Source: Pantoea sp. alder81
GTDB lineage: Bacteria > Pseudomonadota > Gammaproteobacteria > Enterobacterales > Enterobacteriaceae
DNA length: 64,000 nucleotides
Reading direction: 5' to 3'
Assembly: GCF_020179835.1 (NCBI RefSeq)
Contig: NZ_JAIUDA010000002.1
Span: 620,001-684,000 of the forward strand
Of the stretch, positions 47,805-58,126 are shown in pieces. Below the pieces are notes generated by a model, which saw nothing but the letters and a program-made list of their open reading frames with translations, made no database searches and had not been told where the DNA came from. Numbering within the stretch: position 1 is the stretch's first letter; each line of letters starts with the position of its first letter. Both the position numbers and the translations under genes were made by a program.

Positions 47805-49376
47805 ATGACACACGCCCCGCATCTGATGGCGCTCGACGCCGGTACTGGCAGCATTCGCGCCGTGATTTTCAATCTTCAGGGCGAGCAGGTCGCTGTGGCG
47901 CAAGCTGAATGGCGGCACCTCGCCCTGCCCGATGTGCCGGGATCGATGGAGTTTGATCTGGAACACAACTGGCAACTAGCCTGCCAGTGCATTCGACAGG
48001 TGCTGCAACAGTCACAGTTGCCTGCCAAGGCGATACGTAGCGTGGCATGCTGTTCAATGCGCGAAGGTATTGTGCTTTATAACAAAGCGGGCGAGGCGAT
48101 TTGGGCATGCGCCAATGTGGATGCCCGTGCCAGCCGCGAGGTGAGTGAACTTAAGGAAATTCACCACGGCCAGTTTGAACGTGAAATCTATCAGTGTTCA
48201 GGACAAACGCTGGCACTGGGCGCGATGCCGCGTCTGCTGTGGCTGGCGCATCATCGACCTGATGTTTATCGCCAGGCCGCCACCTTAACCATGATCAGCG
48301 ACTGGCTAGCAAAATGTCTCAGCGGTGAACTCGCCGTGGATCCCTCCAACGCTGGCACCACTGGCCTGTTGGATTTACACACCCGCAACTGGCGGCCTGA
48401 TTTGCTGGAGATGGCAGGTTTGCGCGGCGATATCTTATCTCCGGTCGCCGAAACCGGCACCAAGCTAGGCGAGGTGACGGCCGAAGCCGCTCACCAGTGT
48501 GGACTGGCGCAAGGCACGGTGGTTGGCATGGGCGGCGGTGATGTGCAACTCGGTACGCTCGGCTTAGGCGTGGTCAAGGCAGGGGAGACCGCCGTGTTAG
48601 GCGGCACCTTCTGGCAGCAGGTGGTGAATTTGCCACAGCCGCAGGTCGATCCGGACATGAATATTCGTGTGAATCCGCATGTCATTCCCGGTATGGCGCA
48701 GGCGGAAGCGATCAGTTTCTTCACCGGCCTGACGATGCGCTGGTTCCGTGACGCCTTCTGCGGCGAAGAGAAATTGCTGGCGGAGCGTCTGGGCGTGGAT
48801 TGCTACAGCCTGCTGGAAGAGATGGCCGCACGTGTGCCCGCCGGATCCTGGGGCGTGATGCCAGTGTTCTCGGATGCGATGCATTTCAACAAGTGGTATC
48901 ACGCTGCGCCTTCATTTATTAACCTCTCCATCGATCCCGAACGCTGTAACAAGCAGACGCTGTTTCGTGCGCTGGAGGAGAACGCCGCGATTGTTTCGTC
49001 CTGCAATCTGGATCAGGTGGCCGCCTTTTCCGGTGTTCACACCTCGCAGCTGGTGTTTGCGGGTGGCGGCGCTAAGGGCAAATTGTGGAGTCAGATTCTC
49101 AGTGATGTCACAGGTCTGACAGTGAAGGTGCCACAGGTAAAAGAGGCCACCGCGCTCGGATGCGCGATTGCCGCTGGGGTGGCGGCGGGCATTTACAGCA
49201 GCTTGCAGGAAACCGGACAAGCATTGGTACGTTGGGAACGGGAATTCCTGCCCAATGCAGAACATCATCAGCTGTATCAGCAGCAAAAAACCAACTGGCA
49301 GAAAGTCTATGCTGACCAACTGACTTTGGTGGACAGTGGCTTAACCACCTCGATGTGGAAAGCGCCCGGTTTGTGA
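47805..49376 (+). CDS. lsrK: Autoinducer-2 kinase LsrK
   Basis: 523 residues from the ATG at 47805, preceded by GGAG. FGGY sugar-kinase family: [20 protein letters not shown] at the N-terminus, [20 protein letters not shown], and the ATP-site [15 protein letters not shown]. Phosphorylates AI-2 (DPD) in the cytosol. The lsrACDB importer, lsrF and lsrR are not adjacent, so either import is encoded elsewhere or these genes act on internally made AI-2. Confidence 0.93.
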   Translation: MTHAPHLMALDAGTGSIRAVIFNLQGEQVAVAQAEWRHLALPDVPGSMEFDLEHNWQLACQCIRQVLQQSQLPAKAIRSVACCSMREGIVLYNKAGEAIWACANVDARASREVSELKEIHHGQFEREIYQCSGQTLALGAMPRLLWLAHHRPDVYRQAATLTMISDWLAKCLSGELAVDPSNAGTTGLLDLHTRNWRPDLLEMAGLRGDILSPVAETGTKLGEVTAEAAHQCGLAQGTVVGMGGGDVQLGTLGLGVVKAGETAVLGGTFWQQVVNLPQPQVDPDMNIRVNPHVIPGMAQAEAISFFTGLTMRWFRDAFCGEEKLLAERLGVDCYSLLEEMAARVPAGSWGVMPVFSDAMHFNKWYHAAPSFINLSIDPERCNKQTLFRALEENAAIVSSCNLDQVAAFSGVHTSQLVFAGGGAKGKLWSQILSDVTGLTVKVPQVKEATALGCAIAAGVAAGIYSSLQETGQALVRWEREFLPNAEHHQLYQQQKTNWQKVYADQLTLVDSGLTTSMWKAPGL

Positions 49377-49842
49377 CCCTGCCGCTATCCAGATCAATTT
49401 CCTTTTAGACGCGTACCAGGCTTTTTTGTAGTCTGCACAGGTCACAAAAAATTCATAAGCAATTTTAGATAAGTTCGCTACTGGCGGCCTTGTCAGGGCT
49501 TTTTTTACTTCAGAAATTTCCGGCACAGGAGCCTTTGAGCAATAAACACGCGCTCGATCAAAAAGTGAAAAAAAAGTCGCTGGCAGTTGACAGCAGTGGC
49601 AGGCCTTACGGAATGGGGATCCAGGAATTTCGCCACCCCCCAGGACGTATTTTTTCGCGAAAATCAACTCTTGTGATGATCTGAATGCTGACTAGAATAC
49701 TCACCATATTGTTGTTCAAACTTCCCACACCCCCTATATATAGTGTTTATCCACAGGCTTACTCACAACGAGCGGCTTGTGCATAGACCTTGTGCATAGT
49801 TGGGGGATAACTCTCTATTTCATGGACAGGTAAACACGCGAC
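49377..49842. promoter_or_regulatory. nrdA control region with NrdR and DnaA sites
   Basis: 466 bases without a gene. An NrdR box-like sequence CCCCTATATATAGTGT lies at 49731-49746, followed at once by a perfect DnaA box TTATCCACA (49747-49755). Two copies of TTGTGCATAG (49777-49786, 49790-49799) are one-mismatch inverse DnaA boxes. A weaker second NrdR-like site may lie near 49699-49714. This matches the known dual control of nrdAB by NrdR-ATP/dATP and DnaA. 49377-49680 shows nothing definite. Confidence 0.8.
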
Positions 49843-52128
49843 ATGAACCAAAGTCTGCTCGTTACTAAACGCGATGGCCGTCAGGAGCGCATTGATCTCG
49901 ATAAGATTCACCGAGTACTGGATTGGGCCGCTGAAGGGCTGACCAACGTCTCTGTGTCTCAGGTTGAGCTGCGCTCCCACATTCAGTTTTACGATGGCAT
50001 TCGTACTTCTGATATCCACGAGACCATCATTAAGGCCGCTGCAGACCTGATCTCCCGTGATGCGCCGGATTACCAGTACCTGGCTGCGCGCCTCGCCATC
50101 TTCCACCTGCGTAAAAAAGCATACGGCCAGTTTGAACCGCCGAAGCTGTACGATCAGGTAGTGAAAATGGTTGAGATGGGCAAGTATGACCGTCACCTGC
50201 TGGAAGATTACAGCGTAGAAGAATTCGAGCAGATGGACGAGTTCCTCGACCACTGGCGCGACATGAACTTCTCTTACGCCGCCGTGAAGCAGCTGGAAGG
50301 GAAATACCTGGCGCAGAACCGTGTGAGTGGTGAAATCTACGAGAGCGCCCAGTTCCTGTACATTCTGGTCGCTGCTTGCTTGTTCTCCGGTTATCCGCGC
50401 GAAACGCGTATGGATTACGTGCGTCGTTTCTATGATGCCGTGTCGACCTTCAAGATCTCACTGCCGACGCCAATCATGTCGGGCGTGCGTACCCCAACCC
50501 GTCAGTTCAGCTCTTGCGTCCTGATCGAGTGCGGTGACAGCCTTGATTCAATCAACGCCACCTCCAGCGCCATCGTGAAATACGTTTCTCAGCGCGCCGG
50601 TATCGGCATTAACGCCGGTCGCATTCGTGCGCTGGGCAGCCCGATCCGTGGTGGCGAAGCCTTCCACACCGGCTGTATCCCGTTCTATAAGCATTTCCAG
50701 ACGGCCGTAAAATCGTGCTCACAAGGCGGCGTGCGTGGCGGTGCAGCCACCCTGTTCTACCCGATGTGGCATCTGGAAGTGGAAAGCCTGCTGGTTCTGA
50801 AAAACAACCGTGGTGTTGAAGGCAACCGCGTGCGTCACATGGATTACGGCGTACAGATCAACAAGCTGATGTATACCCGCCTGCTGAAAGGCGAGGACAT
50901 CACCCTATTCAGCCCGTCTGACGTACCAGGCCTGTACGATGCGTTCTTCGCCGATCAGGACGAATTCGAGCGTCTGTACACCAAATACGAAAAAGACGAC
51001 AGCATCCGCAAACAGCGCGTGAAAGCGGTTGAACTGTTCTCACTGATGATGCAGGAACGTGCTTCAACCGGCCGTATCTACATCCAGAACGTCGATCACT
51101 GCAACACCCACAGCCCGTTTGATCCGGCTATCGCGCCAGTACGCCAGTCTAACCTGTGCCTGGAAATCGCGCTGCCGACCAAACCGCTGACCGACGTGAA
51201 TGACGAAAGCGGCGAAATTGCCCTGTGTACGCTGTCTGCGTTTAACCTGGGTGCCATTGATAGCCTCGACGATCTGGAAGAGCTGGCGACCCTCGCAGTA
51301 CGTGCGCTGGATGCGCTTCTGGATTATCAGGATTACCCAATCCCCGCGGCAAAACGTGGCGCTATGGGCCGTCGTACCCTGGGTATCGGCGTGATCAACT
51401 ACGCTTACTATCTGGCGAAGAACGGCGTGCGTTACTCTGATGGCAGCGCCAACAACCTGACGCATAAAACTTTCGAAGCGATTCAGTACTACCTGCTGAA
51501 AGCATCGAACGAGCTGGCGAAAGAGCAAGGCGCTTGTACGTGGTTCAAAGAGACCACCTACTCACAGGGCATTCTGCCGATCGATACCTATAAAAAGGAT
51601 CTCGACGCCATCTGCAGCGAGCCGTTGCACCTGGATTGGGAAGGTCTGCGTGAGTCAATCACCACACACGGTCTGCGCAACTCCACGCTCTCTGCGCTGA
51701 TGCCGTCTGAAACCTCTTCGCAGATTTCGAACGCCACTAACGGTATTGAGCCGCCACGCGGTCACATCAGTATCAAAGCATCCAAAGACGGTATTCTGCG
51801 TCAGGTGGTGCCAGAGTATGAGCGTCTGAAAGATCAGTACGAGCTGCTGTGGGAAATGCCGTCAAACGACGGATATCTGCAGCTGGTTGGCGTGATGCAG
51901 AAGTTCATCGACCAGGCAATTTCGTCGAACACCAACTACGATCCAGGCCGTTTCGCCAATGGCAAAGTGCCGATGAAACAGCTGTTGAAAGATCTGCTGA
52001 CCGCTTATAAGTTTGGCGTGAAAACCCTGTACTACCAAAACACCCGTGACGGTGCAGAAGATGTGCAGGACGATATGGCCCCTTCCATCCAGGATGATGG
52101 CTGCGAAAGCGGCGCTTGTAAGATCTAA
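49843..52128 (+). CDS. nrdA: Class Ia ribonucleotide reductase, alpha subunit
   Basis: 761 residues, as in E. coli. The N-terminal ATP cone ([20 protein letters not shown]) binds ATP/dATP for activity control. Active-site cysteines are in SSCVLIECG and ALCTLSAF, with NLCLEI between. The radical-path tyrosines lie in [10 protein letters not shown], and the C-terminal swinging pair is in GCESGACKI. Reduces ribonucleoside diphosphates to deoxy forms. Confidence 0.98.
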   Translation: MNQSLLVTKRDGRQERIDLDKIHRVLDWAAEGLTNVSVSQVELRSHIQFYDGIRTSDIHETIIKAAADLISRDAPDYQYLAARLAIFHLRKKAYGQFEPPKLYDQVVKMVEMGKYDRHLLEDYSVEEFEQMDEFLDHWRDMNFSYAAVKQLEGKYLAQNRVSGEIYESAQFLYILVAACLFSGYPRETRMDYVRRFYDAVSTFKISLPTPIMSGVRTPTRQFSSCVLIECGDSLDSINATSSAIVKYVSQRAGIGINAGRIRALGSPIRGGEAFHTGCIPFYKHFQTAVKSCSQGGVRGGAATLFYPMWHLEVESLLVLKNNRGVEGNRVRHMDYGVQINKLMYTRLLKGEDITLFSPSDVPGLYDAFFADQDEFERLYTKYEKDDSIRKQRVKAVELFSLMMQERASTGRIYIQNVDHCNTHSPFDPAIAPVRQSNLCLEIALPTKPLTDVNDESGEIALCTLSAFNLGAIDSLDDLEELATLAVRALDALLDYQDYPIPAAKRGAMGRRTLGIGVINYAYYLAKNGVRYSDGSANNLTHKTFEAIQYYLLKASNELAKEQGACTWFKETTYSQGILPIDTYKKDLDAICSEPLHLDWEGLRESITTHGLRNSTLSALMPSETSSQISNATNGIEPPRGHISIKASKDGILRQVVPEYERLKDQYELLWEMPSNDGYLQLVGVMQKFIDQAISSNTNYDPGRFANGKVPMKQLLKDLLTAYKFGVKTLYYQNTRDGAEDVQDDMAPSIQDDGCESGACKI

Positions 52129-52193
52129 TTACTCGCACACCTCATCTTGTCAGGGCCGGCAGCGGTCGGCCCTCATCACTTTTGGACTTAGTC

Positions 52194-53324
52194 ATGGCTT
52201 ACACCACATTCTCGCAGAACAAGAATAACCAGCTGTTGGAACCGATGTTCTTCGGCCAGTCAGTGAACGTTGCCCGTTTCGACCAGCAGAAATATGACAT
52301 CTTTGAAAAGCTGATCGAAAAGCAGCTCTCCTTCTTCTGGCGTCCGGAAGAAGTCGACGTGTCACGCGATCGCATCGATTATCAGGCGCTGCCGGATCAT
52401 GAGAAGCACATTTTCATCAGTAACCTGAAATATCAGACGCTGCTGGACTCCATTCAGGGTCGTAGCCCGAACGTGGCGCTGCTGCCGCTGATCTCGATTC
52501 CAGAACTCGAAACCTGGATTGAAACCTGGGCGTTCTCTGAGACCATCCACTCGCGCTCTTACACCCACATCATTCGTAACATCGTGAATGATCCGTCGCT
52601 GGTGTTTGACGATATCGTCACCAACGAGCAGATTCTGGCGCGCGCGCAGGATATCTCGAAGTACTACGACGATCTGATCGAGATGACCAGCTACTGGCAT
52701 CTGCTGGGTGAAGGCACGCACGAAGTGGCGGGTAAAACCGTAACCGTGAATCTGCGCGCGCTGAAAAAGCAGCTGTATATCTGCCTGATGAGCGTTAACG
52801 CACTGGAAGCGATTCGCTTCTACGTCAGCTTTGCCTGTTCCTTCGCGTTCGCTGAGCGTGAGTTGATGGAAGGTAACGCCAAGATCATCAAGCTGATTGC
52901 CCGTGACGAAGCGCTGCATCTGACCGGCACGCAGCATATGCTGAACCTGCTGCGCACCGGTGAAGACGATCCGGAAATGAAAGAGATCGCTGCCGAGTGC
53001 CGTGATGAATGTTATGACCTGTTCAAGAAAGCCGCCGAGCAAGAGAAAGAGTGGGCAGAATATCTGTTCAGCGGCGGCTCGATGATTGGTCTGAACAAAG
53101 ACATTCTGTGCCAGTACATCGAGTACATTACCAACATCCGCATGCAAGCGGTTGGCCTCGATCTGCCATTCCAGACGCGTTCTAACCCGATTCCATGGAT
53201 CAACTCGTGGCTGGTGTCAGACAACGTGCAGGTGGCACCGCAGGAAGTGGAAGTGAGTTCTTACCTGGTGGGTCAGATTGACGCCGAAGTCGGCGAAGAC
53301 GACTTCAACGACTTCCAGCTGTAA
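52194..53324 (+). CDS. nrdB: Class Ia ribonucleotide reductase, beta subunit
   Basis: 376 residues from the ATG at 52194 ([12 protein letters not shown]), as in E. coli. Carries the diiron-tyrosyl radical cofactor: the radical Tyr sits in [11 protein letters not shown] (Y122 after Met removal), with iron ligands in WAFSETIHS, the EAIRFYVSF helix and RDEALHLTG. The C-terminal tail, ending NDFQL, docks to NrdA. Second gene of nrdAB-yfaE. Confidence 0.98.
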   Translation: MAYTTFSQNKNNQLLEPMFFGQSVNVARFDQQKYDIFEKLIEKQLSFFWRPEEVDVSRDRIDYQALPDHEKHIFISNLKYQTLLDSIQGRSPNVALLPLISIPELETWIETWAFSETIHSRSYTHIIRNIVNDPSLVFDDIVTNEQILARAQDISKYYDDLIEMTSYWHLLGEGTHEVAGKTVTVNLRALKKQLYICLMSVNALEAIRFYVSFACSFAFAERELMEGNAKIIKLIARDEALHLTGTQHMLNLLRTGEDDPEMKEIAAECRDECYDLFKKAAEQEKEWAEYLFSGGSMIGLNKDILCQYIEYITNIRMQAVGLDLPFQTRSNPIPWINSWLVSDNVQVAPQEVEVSSYLVGQIDAEVGEDDFNDFQL

Positions 53325-53326
53325 GC

Positions 53327-53587
53327 ATGAGCCGTTCTGTTGTTATTCTGCGCAGTTCCGGCTCCCGGCTGGAGTGCGCAGAAGATCATCCCAATCTGCT
53401 GACGGCACTGGAAGCGCACAATGTCTGCGTGGAGTTTCAGTGCCGGGAAGGCTACTGCGGTTCTTGTCGCATGCGCTTGCTAAAAGGCGAAGTGGCTTAC
53501 GCGGAAACCCCGTTGGCGTTTATCCAGAAGGGGGAGATTTTGCCCTGCTGCTGCCGCGCCAAAGGGGAGATTGAGATCGAGCTGTAA
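53327..53587 (+). CDS. yfaE: 2Fe-2S ferredoxin YfaE (NrdB cofactor maintenance)
   Basis: 86 residues; plant-type ferredoxin with ligands C39, C44, C47 (QCREGYCGSC) and one of C74-C76 (PCCCRA). In E. coli it supplies electrons to regenerate the diferric-tyrosyl cofactor of NrdB. It starts two bases after the nrdB stop, so it is translationally linked. Confidence 0.95.
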   Translation: MSRSVVILRSSGSRLECAEDHPNLLTALEAHNVCVEFQCREGYCGSCRMRLLKGEVAYAETPLAFIQKGEILPCCCRAKGEIEIEL

Positions 53588-53668
53588 CCGCCTGGTCGCC
53601 TTCCATGGCGACTCTGTGGATATCGTAGGGTGCGCATTCACGCACAAACCGCGCACCTGACCACAAAT

Positions 53669-54865
53669 TTACTGTTTTACCGCTTCCAGCACATCAATCC
53701 AGCCGTGCCCGGTGCTCACTTCGCTGCCGTGCAGCCAGCGGCGCAGCATGTTCATCGCCATCATCGCCACCACCTTCTGACGGGTCTCAACGTTGTGACG
53801 CCCATGAGTGAATTTCACACGCTGGCCCCAGCTGGCTTCCGGCGTATGCAGCGCAATGGCCACTTCGCCCTCTTCCAGATTACCCACAGACAGCGCCAGT
53901 ACCGTGCCATGATGCGCGGCAAGTTCACGCGTACGTTCGACCTGCGCTTCCAGCGGTTCATCTTGGGGTGGCAGAATCTCTGCTGCGCTCAGAGGAACTT
54001 CTGCTGAAGCCAGCTGCCAGTTCAAAAGTCCAGCGGTGTATTGTTCGCTGAGCGCCATTCTGAAACCGCGCTCCTGCAGTTCACGCGCTAACAAAGCAGG
54101 CAAACCTTCCGTACCTTCAAAGATGGTGCATTCGGCCAGCAGCAGTTTAACTTGTTGCCACGCCTGCTCCATCGCCACACGCTGACTGGCTGGGCCGGTG
54201 AGTTTGATTTCGATGATCGGCATTGATGAGCGATAGCCCATCACTACGCCTTCCGGTAGCGGTAACGGCTCCAGTTCGGCGGCAATATCACTTTCACCAC
54301 GACCAAAGGTGGTCAGGCGCAGACACAACGGCGGCTCGGGTAGATCAAAACGCGCTTTCAGACGCGGAATAATCTCCTGCTCCACCATTACTTTGAATTC
54401 TGACGGCACACCCGGCGTGAAGAAGATCCAGCAGCGATTGAGCTGTAACGCGAAGCCACACGCAGTGCCCACTGGATTATCAATCAAATCTGCATTGGCC
54501 GGGATTTCTGCCTGCTTACGGTTGCTCGGTGCCATGATGCGTCCACGGCTGGCAAACCATGCTTCCATTTTCTCCAGCCATTCCTGCTGGATCACTAATT
54601 CGGTGCCACACGCGGTAGCCGCCGCCAGCGCGCTGAGATCGTCGCTGGTTGGCCCAAGGCCGCCGTTCACAATCAGCACATCGGCAATCTGGCTGCGACT
54701 CTGCAGCGCCTCCACCAGCGAGGACATCGCATCGCCCACCGTGCTGCGGCTGGTCATCGGTAAGCCGTTCTGAAACAGTACATCGGCCAGCCAGGCCGCG
54801 TTAGTATCCACAATCTGACCATGTAACACTTCATCGCCCGTTGAGAGCATTTCAACTCGTATCAC
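53669..54865 (-). CDS. yfaY: CinA-family protein YfaY
   Basis: 398 residues from a GTG at 54865 with AAAGGAG upstream; a longer open frame (to 54955) is not conserved. The N-terminal MoaB/MogA-like domain has VEMLSTGDEVLHGQIVDTNAA and NGGLGPTSDDLSA. The C-terminal PncC-like region appears reduced and may lack activity. E. coli YfaY (400 aa) lies in the same place. The family includes NMN amidohydrolase/ADP-ribose pyrophosphatase members; activity here is uncertain. Confidence 0.88.
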   Translation of the reverse strand: MIRVEMLSTGDEVLHGQIVDTNAAWLADVLFQNGLPMTSRSTVGDAMSSLVEALQSRSQIADVLIVNGGLGPTSDDLSALAAATACGTELVIQQEWLEKMEAWFASRGRIMAPSNRKQAEIPANADLIDNPVGTACGFALQLNRCWIFFTPGVPSEFKVMVEQEIIPRLKARFDLPEPPLCLRLTTFGRGESDIAAELEPLPLPEGVVMGYRSSMPIIEIKLTGPASQRVAMEQAWQQVKLLLAECTIFEGTEGLPALLARELQERGFRMALSEQYTAGLLNWQLASAEVPLSAAEILPPQDEPLEAQVERTRELAAHHGTVLALSVGNLEEGEVAIALHTPEASWGQRVKFTHGRHNVETRQKVVAMMAMNMLRRWLHGSEVSTGHGWIDVLEAVKQ

Positions 54866-54966
54866 GTTACGTTCTCCTTTTCCCTGTCGCTTTACTGTAG
54901 AAAGCGTGCACGCGAAACACAATCGCCGTTGATGCGAAACAAGGGTTCGAGACAAATAAATCGATT

Positions 54967-55082
54967 TACCCTAAATAATTCAAATGCAGGAAGGGAGTGA
55001 ATGTCCTGGAGACTACTGAGGGAAGTGACTGGGGGGCATGCGCGCAGCCTAAGCATCTGCAGCTAGAAGTATGACGGGTATA
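54967..55082. repeat. ERIC-like element (degenerate)
   Basis: Outer ends TACCC and GGGTATA. The core GTGAATGTCCTGGAG and GAAGTGACTGGGG matches ERIC sequences with changes. 116 bp, lying downstream of elaB and upstream of yfaY (both on the minus strand). Confidence 0.7.
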
Positions 55083-55131
55083 GGCGGTAATTGAGAGGAA
55101 TCGGGCGCAACTGACGTTACGCCCCGATAAT

Positions 55132-55440
55132 TTAACGGCGGGCCAGCAGTAAACCAACAAACAGACCAGCGGCGGCACCGATGCCAATCCCCTGCCACGG
55201 TTTTTCATGCACATAATCATCGGCCTGATAGGCGACTTTTTTGGCACGATAGTAGTAGCTGTCGGAGGCCTGACTGACGCGGTTTTTCACGTCTTCCAGC
55301 GCCTGTTCCGCTTTGAGTTTCAGTTCGATGTACTTTTGGTCGGCCGGATCGCCCGACGATTTCAGTACTTCTTCCAGTGTTTCTGTCAGTAGCGCCAGGT
55401 CGTCATCCAGGCGGGTTTCGAATTGATCTGTAGATGACAC
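55132..55440 (-). CDS. elaB: Membrane-anchored ribosome-binding protein ElaB
   Basis: 102 residues, DUF883 family. A helical N-terminal part (DDLALLTETLEEVLKSSGDP) and a C-terminal tail anchor (GIGIGAAAGLFVGLLLARR) place it in the inner membrane. Paralogues YqjD and YgaM behave alike; these proteins are RpoS-controlled and bind stationary-phase ribosomes. Same neighbourhood as in E. coli. Confidence 0.93.
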   Translation of the reverse strand: MSSTDQFETRLDDDLALLTETLEEVLKSSGDPADQKYIELKLKAEQALEDVKNRVSQASDSYYYRAKKVAYQADDYVHEKPWQGIGIGAAAGLFVGLLLARR

Positions 55441-55731
55441 GTTATACTTCCTCCATGCTCGTCATTTATCGTCGTTTAACTATAGTCATTAATTCGGTAT
55501 TTGCTGCGTACAAGGGATTAGGATTACGCTGGGTTTTGCCCGACTCAATGCAAAGTTGCGTAATCCGCGCTGTTGCCGCGTGAATTCTGCTTCGCTTATT
55601 TGATTAATCTGATAAATTTTCGTCAGACTGAATTTTTTAATTTCGCGACTGTCGTAACCCCCTGTAGCCAGACGTAAAGCGTCTTTCGATAGTCACAACA
55701 CACCAGAGCAGCTAAGGATTAGATTTCCGGC

Positions 55732-57390
55732 ATGAATCGTAGAAAATTTATGAAAGCGTCCATGGCCCTCTCTGCCGTTAGCGGTATGACCGGGCTCTCC
55801 TCGCTGTTTGCGCAGTCCGCCTGGGCCGATGATGGTATCGCCGACGGCACCGCAGTCCGCTTCGATTTCGACTCACTGAAAAAGAAAGCCTCCGCGCTGG
55901 CGAAACAGCCCTGGGGCGGCGCACCCGGCCCGCTACCCGACACCCTGGCCAATCTGACACCGCAGGCCTACAACGAAATTCAGTATGATGCCAACCTTTC
56001 GCTGTGGAACAACATTCCCGATCGCGAACTGGATGTGCAATTCTTCCACGTGGGGATGGGCTTCAAGCGCCGTATCCGCATGTTCTCAGTGGATGCCGAT
56101 AGTCGCGAAGCGCGCGAAATCCACTTCCGCCCGGAACTGTTTAACTATCACAACGCCAACGTCGATACCCAACAGCTGGTGGGCAAAACCGATTTGGGCT
56201 TTGCCGGTTTCCGTGCGTTTAAAAAGCCGGAACTGGCACGTCGCGACATCGTCTCGTTCCTTGGCGCGAGCTACTTCCGCGCCGTCGATGAGACTTTCCA
56301 GTACGGTTTGTCCGCACGTGGTGTAGCAGTCAATACCTTCAGCAACGGTCATGAAGAGTTCCCGGATTTCACTGCATTCTGGTTTGAAACACCGAAAGCG
56401 GATGACACCACTTTTGTAGTCTATGCGCTGCTGGACGGCGCCAGCTTGACCGGTGCTTACAAGTTCACCATCCATTGTGAAGATAAACGCGTGGTGATGG
56501 AGGTGGAAAACCACCTGTTTGCGCGCAACGAAATTCGTCAGCTCGGCATCGCGCCGATGACCAGTATGTTCAGCTGCGGCACCAACGAACGTCGCATGTG
56601 CAACACCTATCATCCACAAATCCATGACTCCGATCGTCTGGCGATGTGGACCGGTAAAGGCGAATGGATTGCGCGTCCGCTCAACAACCCACAGCGCTTG
56701 CAGTTCAATGCCTATGAAGATGAAAACCCGCGCGGCTTCGGCCTGCTGCAGCTCAATCATGACTTCAAAGATTATCAGGACGTGATTGGCTGGTATGACA
56801 AACGTCCAAGCCTGTGGGTGGAGCCGATTGGTAAGTGGGGCAAAGGCGCCATTAACCTGATGGAGATTCCTACCACTGGCGAAACGCTGGATAACGTGGT
56901 GTGCTTCTGGCAGCCAACGGAACCAGTTAAAGCAGGCAGCGAGTTTAACTTCCAGTACAAACTGTACTGGAGCCAACTGCCGCCAGTGCGCAGTGGCCTG
57001 GCGCGCGTGGATGCAACACGTACCGGTATTGGTGGCTTCCCGGAAGGTTGGGCACCGGGCGAGCACTTCCCGGACCAGTGGTGCCGTCGTTTTGCTATCG
57101 ACTTCGTCGGTGGCGATCTGAAAGCTGCAGCACCGAAAGGTATTGAGCCGGTGATCACTGTGAATGCCGGCACCATCAAACAGGTTGAGATTTTGTATGT
57201 GGAACCAATTAATGGTTACCGCATCCTGTTTGACTGGTATCCGAACAGCGACTCCACCAAGCCAGTGGATATGCGCCTGTTCCTGCGTACTAAAGATGAG
57301 ACCTTGAGTGAGACCTGGCTGTATCAGTACTTCCCGCCACCGCCAGATCAGCGTAAATATACCGATGACCGGCAGATGACGCCGGGCTGA
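55732..57390 (+). CDS. opgD: Periplasmic glucan biosynthesis protein OpgD (MdoD)
   Basis: 552 residues. The twin-arginine signal ([17 protein letters not shown], cleaved near AWA) sends the folded protein through Tat. The body is the MdoG/MdoD beta-sandwich ([20 protein letters not shown]). OpgD trims and shapes the osmoregulated periplasmic glucan backbone made by OpgGH. In E. coli opgD lies elsewhere, so this location is a lineage difference. Confidence 0.92.
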   Translation: MNRRKFMKASMALSAVSGMTGLSSLFAQSAWADDGIADGTAVRFDFDSLKKKASALAKQPWGGAPGPLPDTLANLTPQAYNEIQYDANLSLWNNIPDRELDVQFFHVGMGFKRRIRMFSVDADSREAREIHFRPELFNYHNANVDTQQLVGKTDLGFAGFRAFKKPELARRDIVSFLGASYFRAVDETFQYGLSARGVAVNTFSNGHEEFPDFTAFWFETPKADDTTFVVYALLDGASLTGAYKFTIHCEDKRVVMEVENHLFARNEIRQLGIAPMTSMFSCGTNERRMCNTYHPQIHDSDRLAMWTGKGEWIARPLNNPQRLQFNAYEDENPRGFGLLQLNHDFKDYQDVIGWYDKRPSLWVEPIGKWGKGAINLMEIPTTGETLDNVVCFWQPTEPVKAGSEFNFQYKLYWSQLPPVRSGLARVDATRTGIGGFPEGWAPGEHFPDQWCRRFAIDFVGGDLKAAAPKGIEPVITVNAGTIKQVEILYVEPINGYRILFDWYPNSDSTKPVDMRLFLRTKDETLSETWLYQYFPPPPDQRKYTDDRQMTPG

Positions 57391-57517
<127 letters not shown>

Positions 57518-57541
57518 AACGGCGAGGCGCAATCCTCGCCG

Positions 57542-58000
57542 TTATGCTTTCTGCATGCCGATGTGCGGAATGTTATCTTCTAAATAAACGTCCCCCACTG
57601 CTTTAAAGCCCAACCGACCGTAGAAGCCTTCAAGATGTGCCTGCGCCGAGAGATAAATCGCTCGCTGCGGCCAGTGATTAGCGCAACTCTCTAATGCATG
57701 CTCCATCAACCGATAACCCAACTTCAACCCTCTTGCCTCTTCAGAAACAATCACCCGACCAATCAGCACAGGTGCGGTATCAATCGAGGGGGTGAGCACA
57801 CGGGCATAGGCCAGCAATTTTCCGTCTAAAAAGCCCAAAATATGGCGATTATCTGCCCGCAAATCCTGACCATCGACATCCTGATAAGGGCAGTTTTGCT
57901 CCACAATAAAGACGTGATTGCGGAGCGCCAGCACGGTATACAACTGCTGAGCGCTCAGTTCGCTGTGGTGGCAATCAAGCCATTGCATTTGCATATCCAT
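57542..58000 (-). CDS. elaA: GNAT family acetyltransferase ElaA
   Basis: 152 residues, same family and size as E. coli ElaA. LYTVLALRNHVFIVEQNCPY and DVDGQDLRADNRHILGF are diagnostic; the acetyl-CoA loop is SEEARGLKLGYRLMEHAL. Substrate unknown. GGAAG precedes the ATG at 58000; in-frame ATGs at codons 3 and 5 are alternatives. Confidence 0.9.
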   Translation of the reverse strand: MDMQMQWLDCHHSELSAQQLYTVLALRNHVFIVEQNCPYQDVDGQDLRADNRHILGFLDGKLLAYARVLTPSIDTAPVLIGRVIVSEEARGLKLGYRLMEHALESCANHWPQRAIYLSAQAHLEGFYGRLGFKAVGDVYLEDNIPHIGMQKA

Positions 58001-58126
58001 GATGCTTCCTTGTTAGAGCGAAAAAATTGATCCCATGAGATTATCATATCGTGCAAAGTTAGCAGAGCGGGCCGCTCTCCTTGCCTGATGAGTTACGTGA
58101 CCAATATCTCATTTTTATCTCATGGC

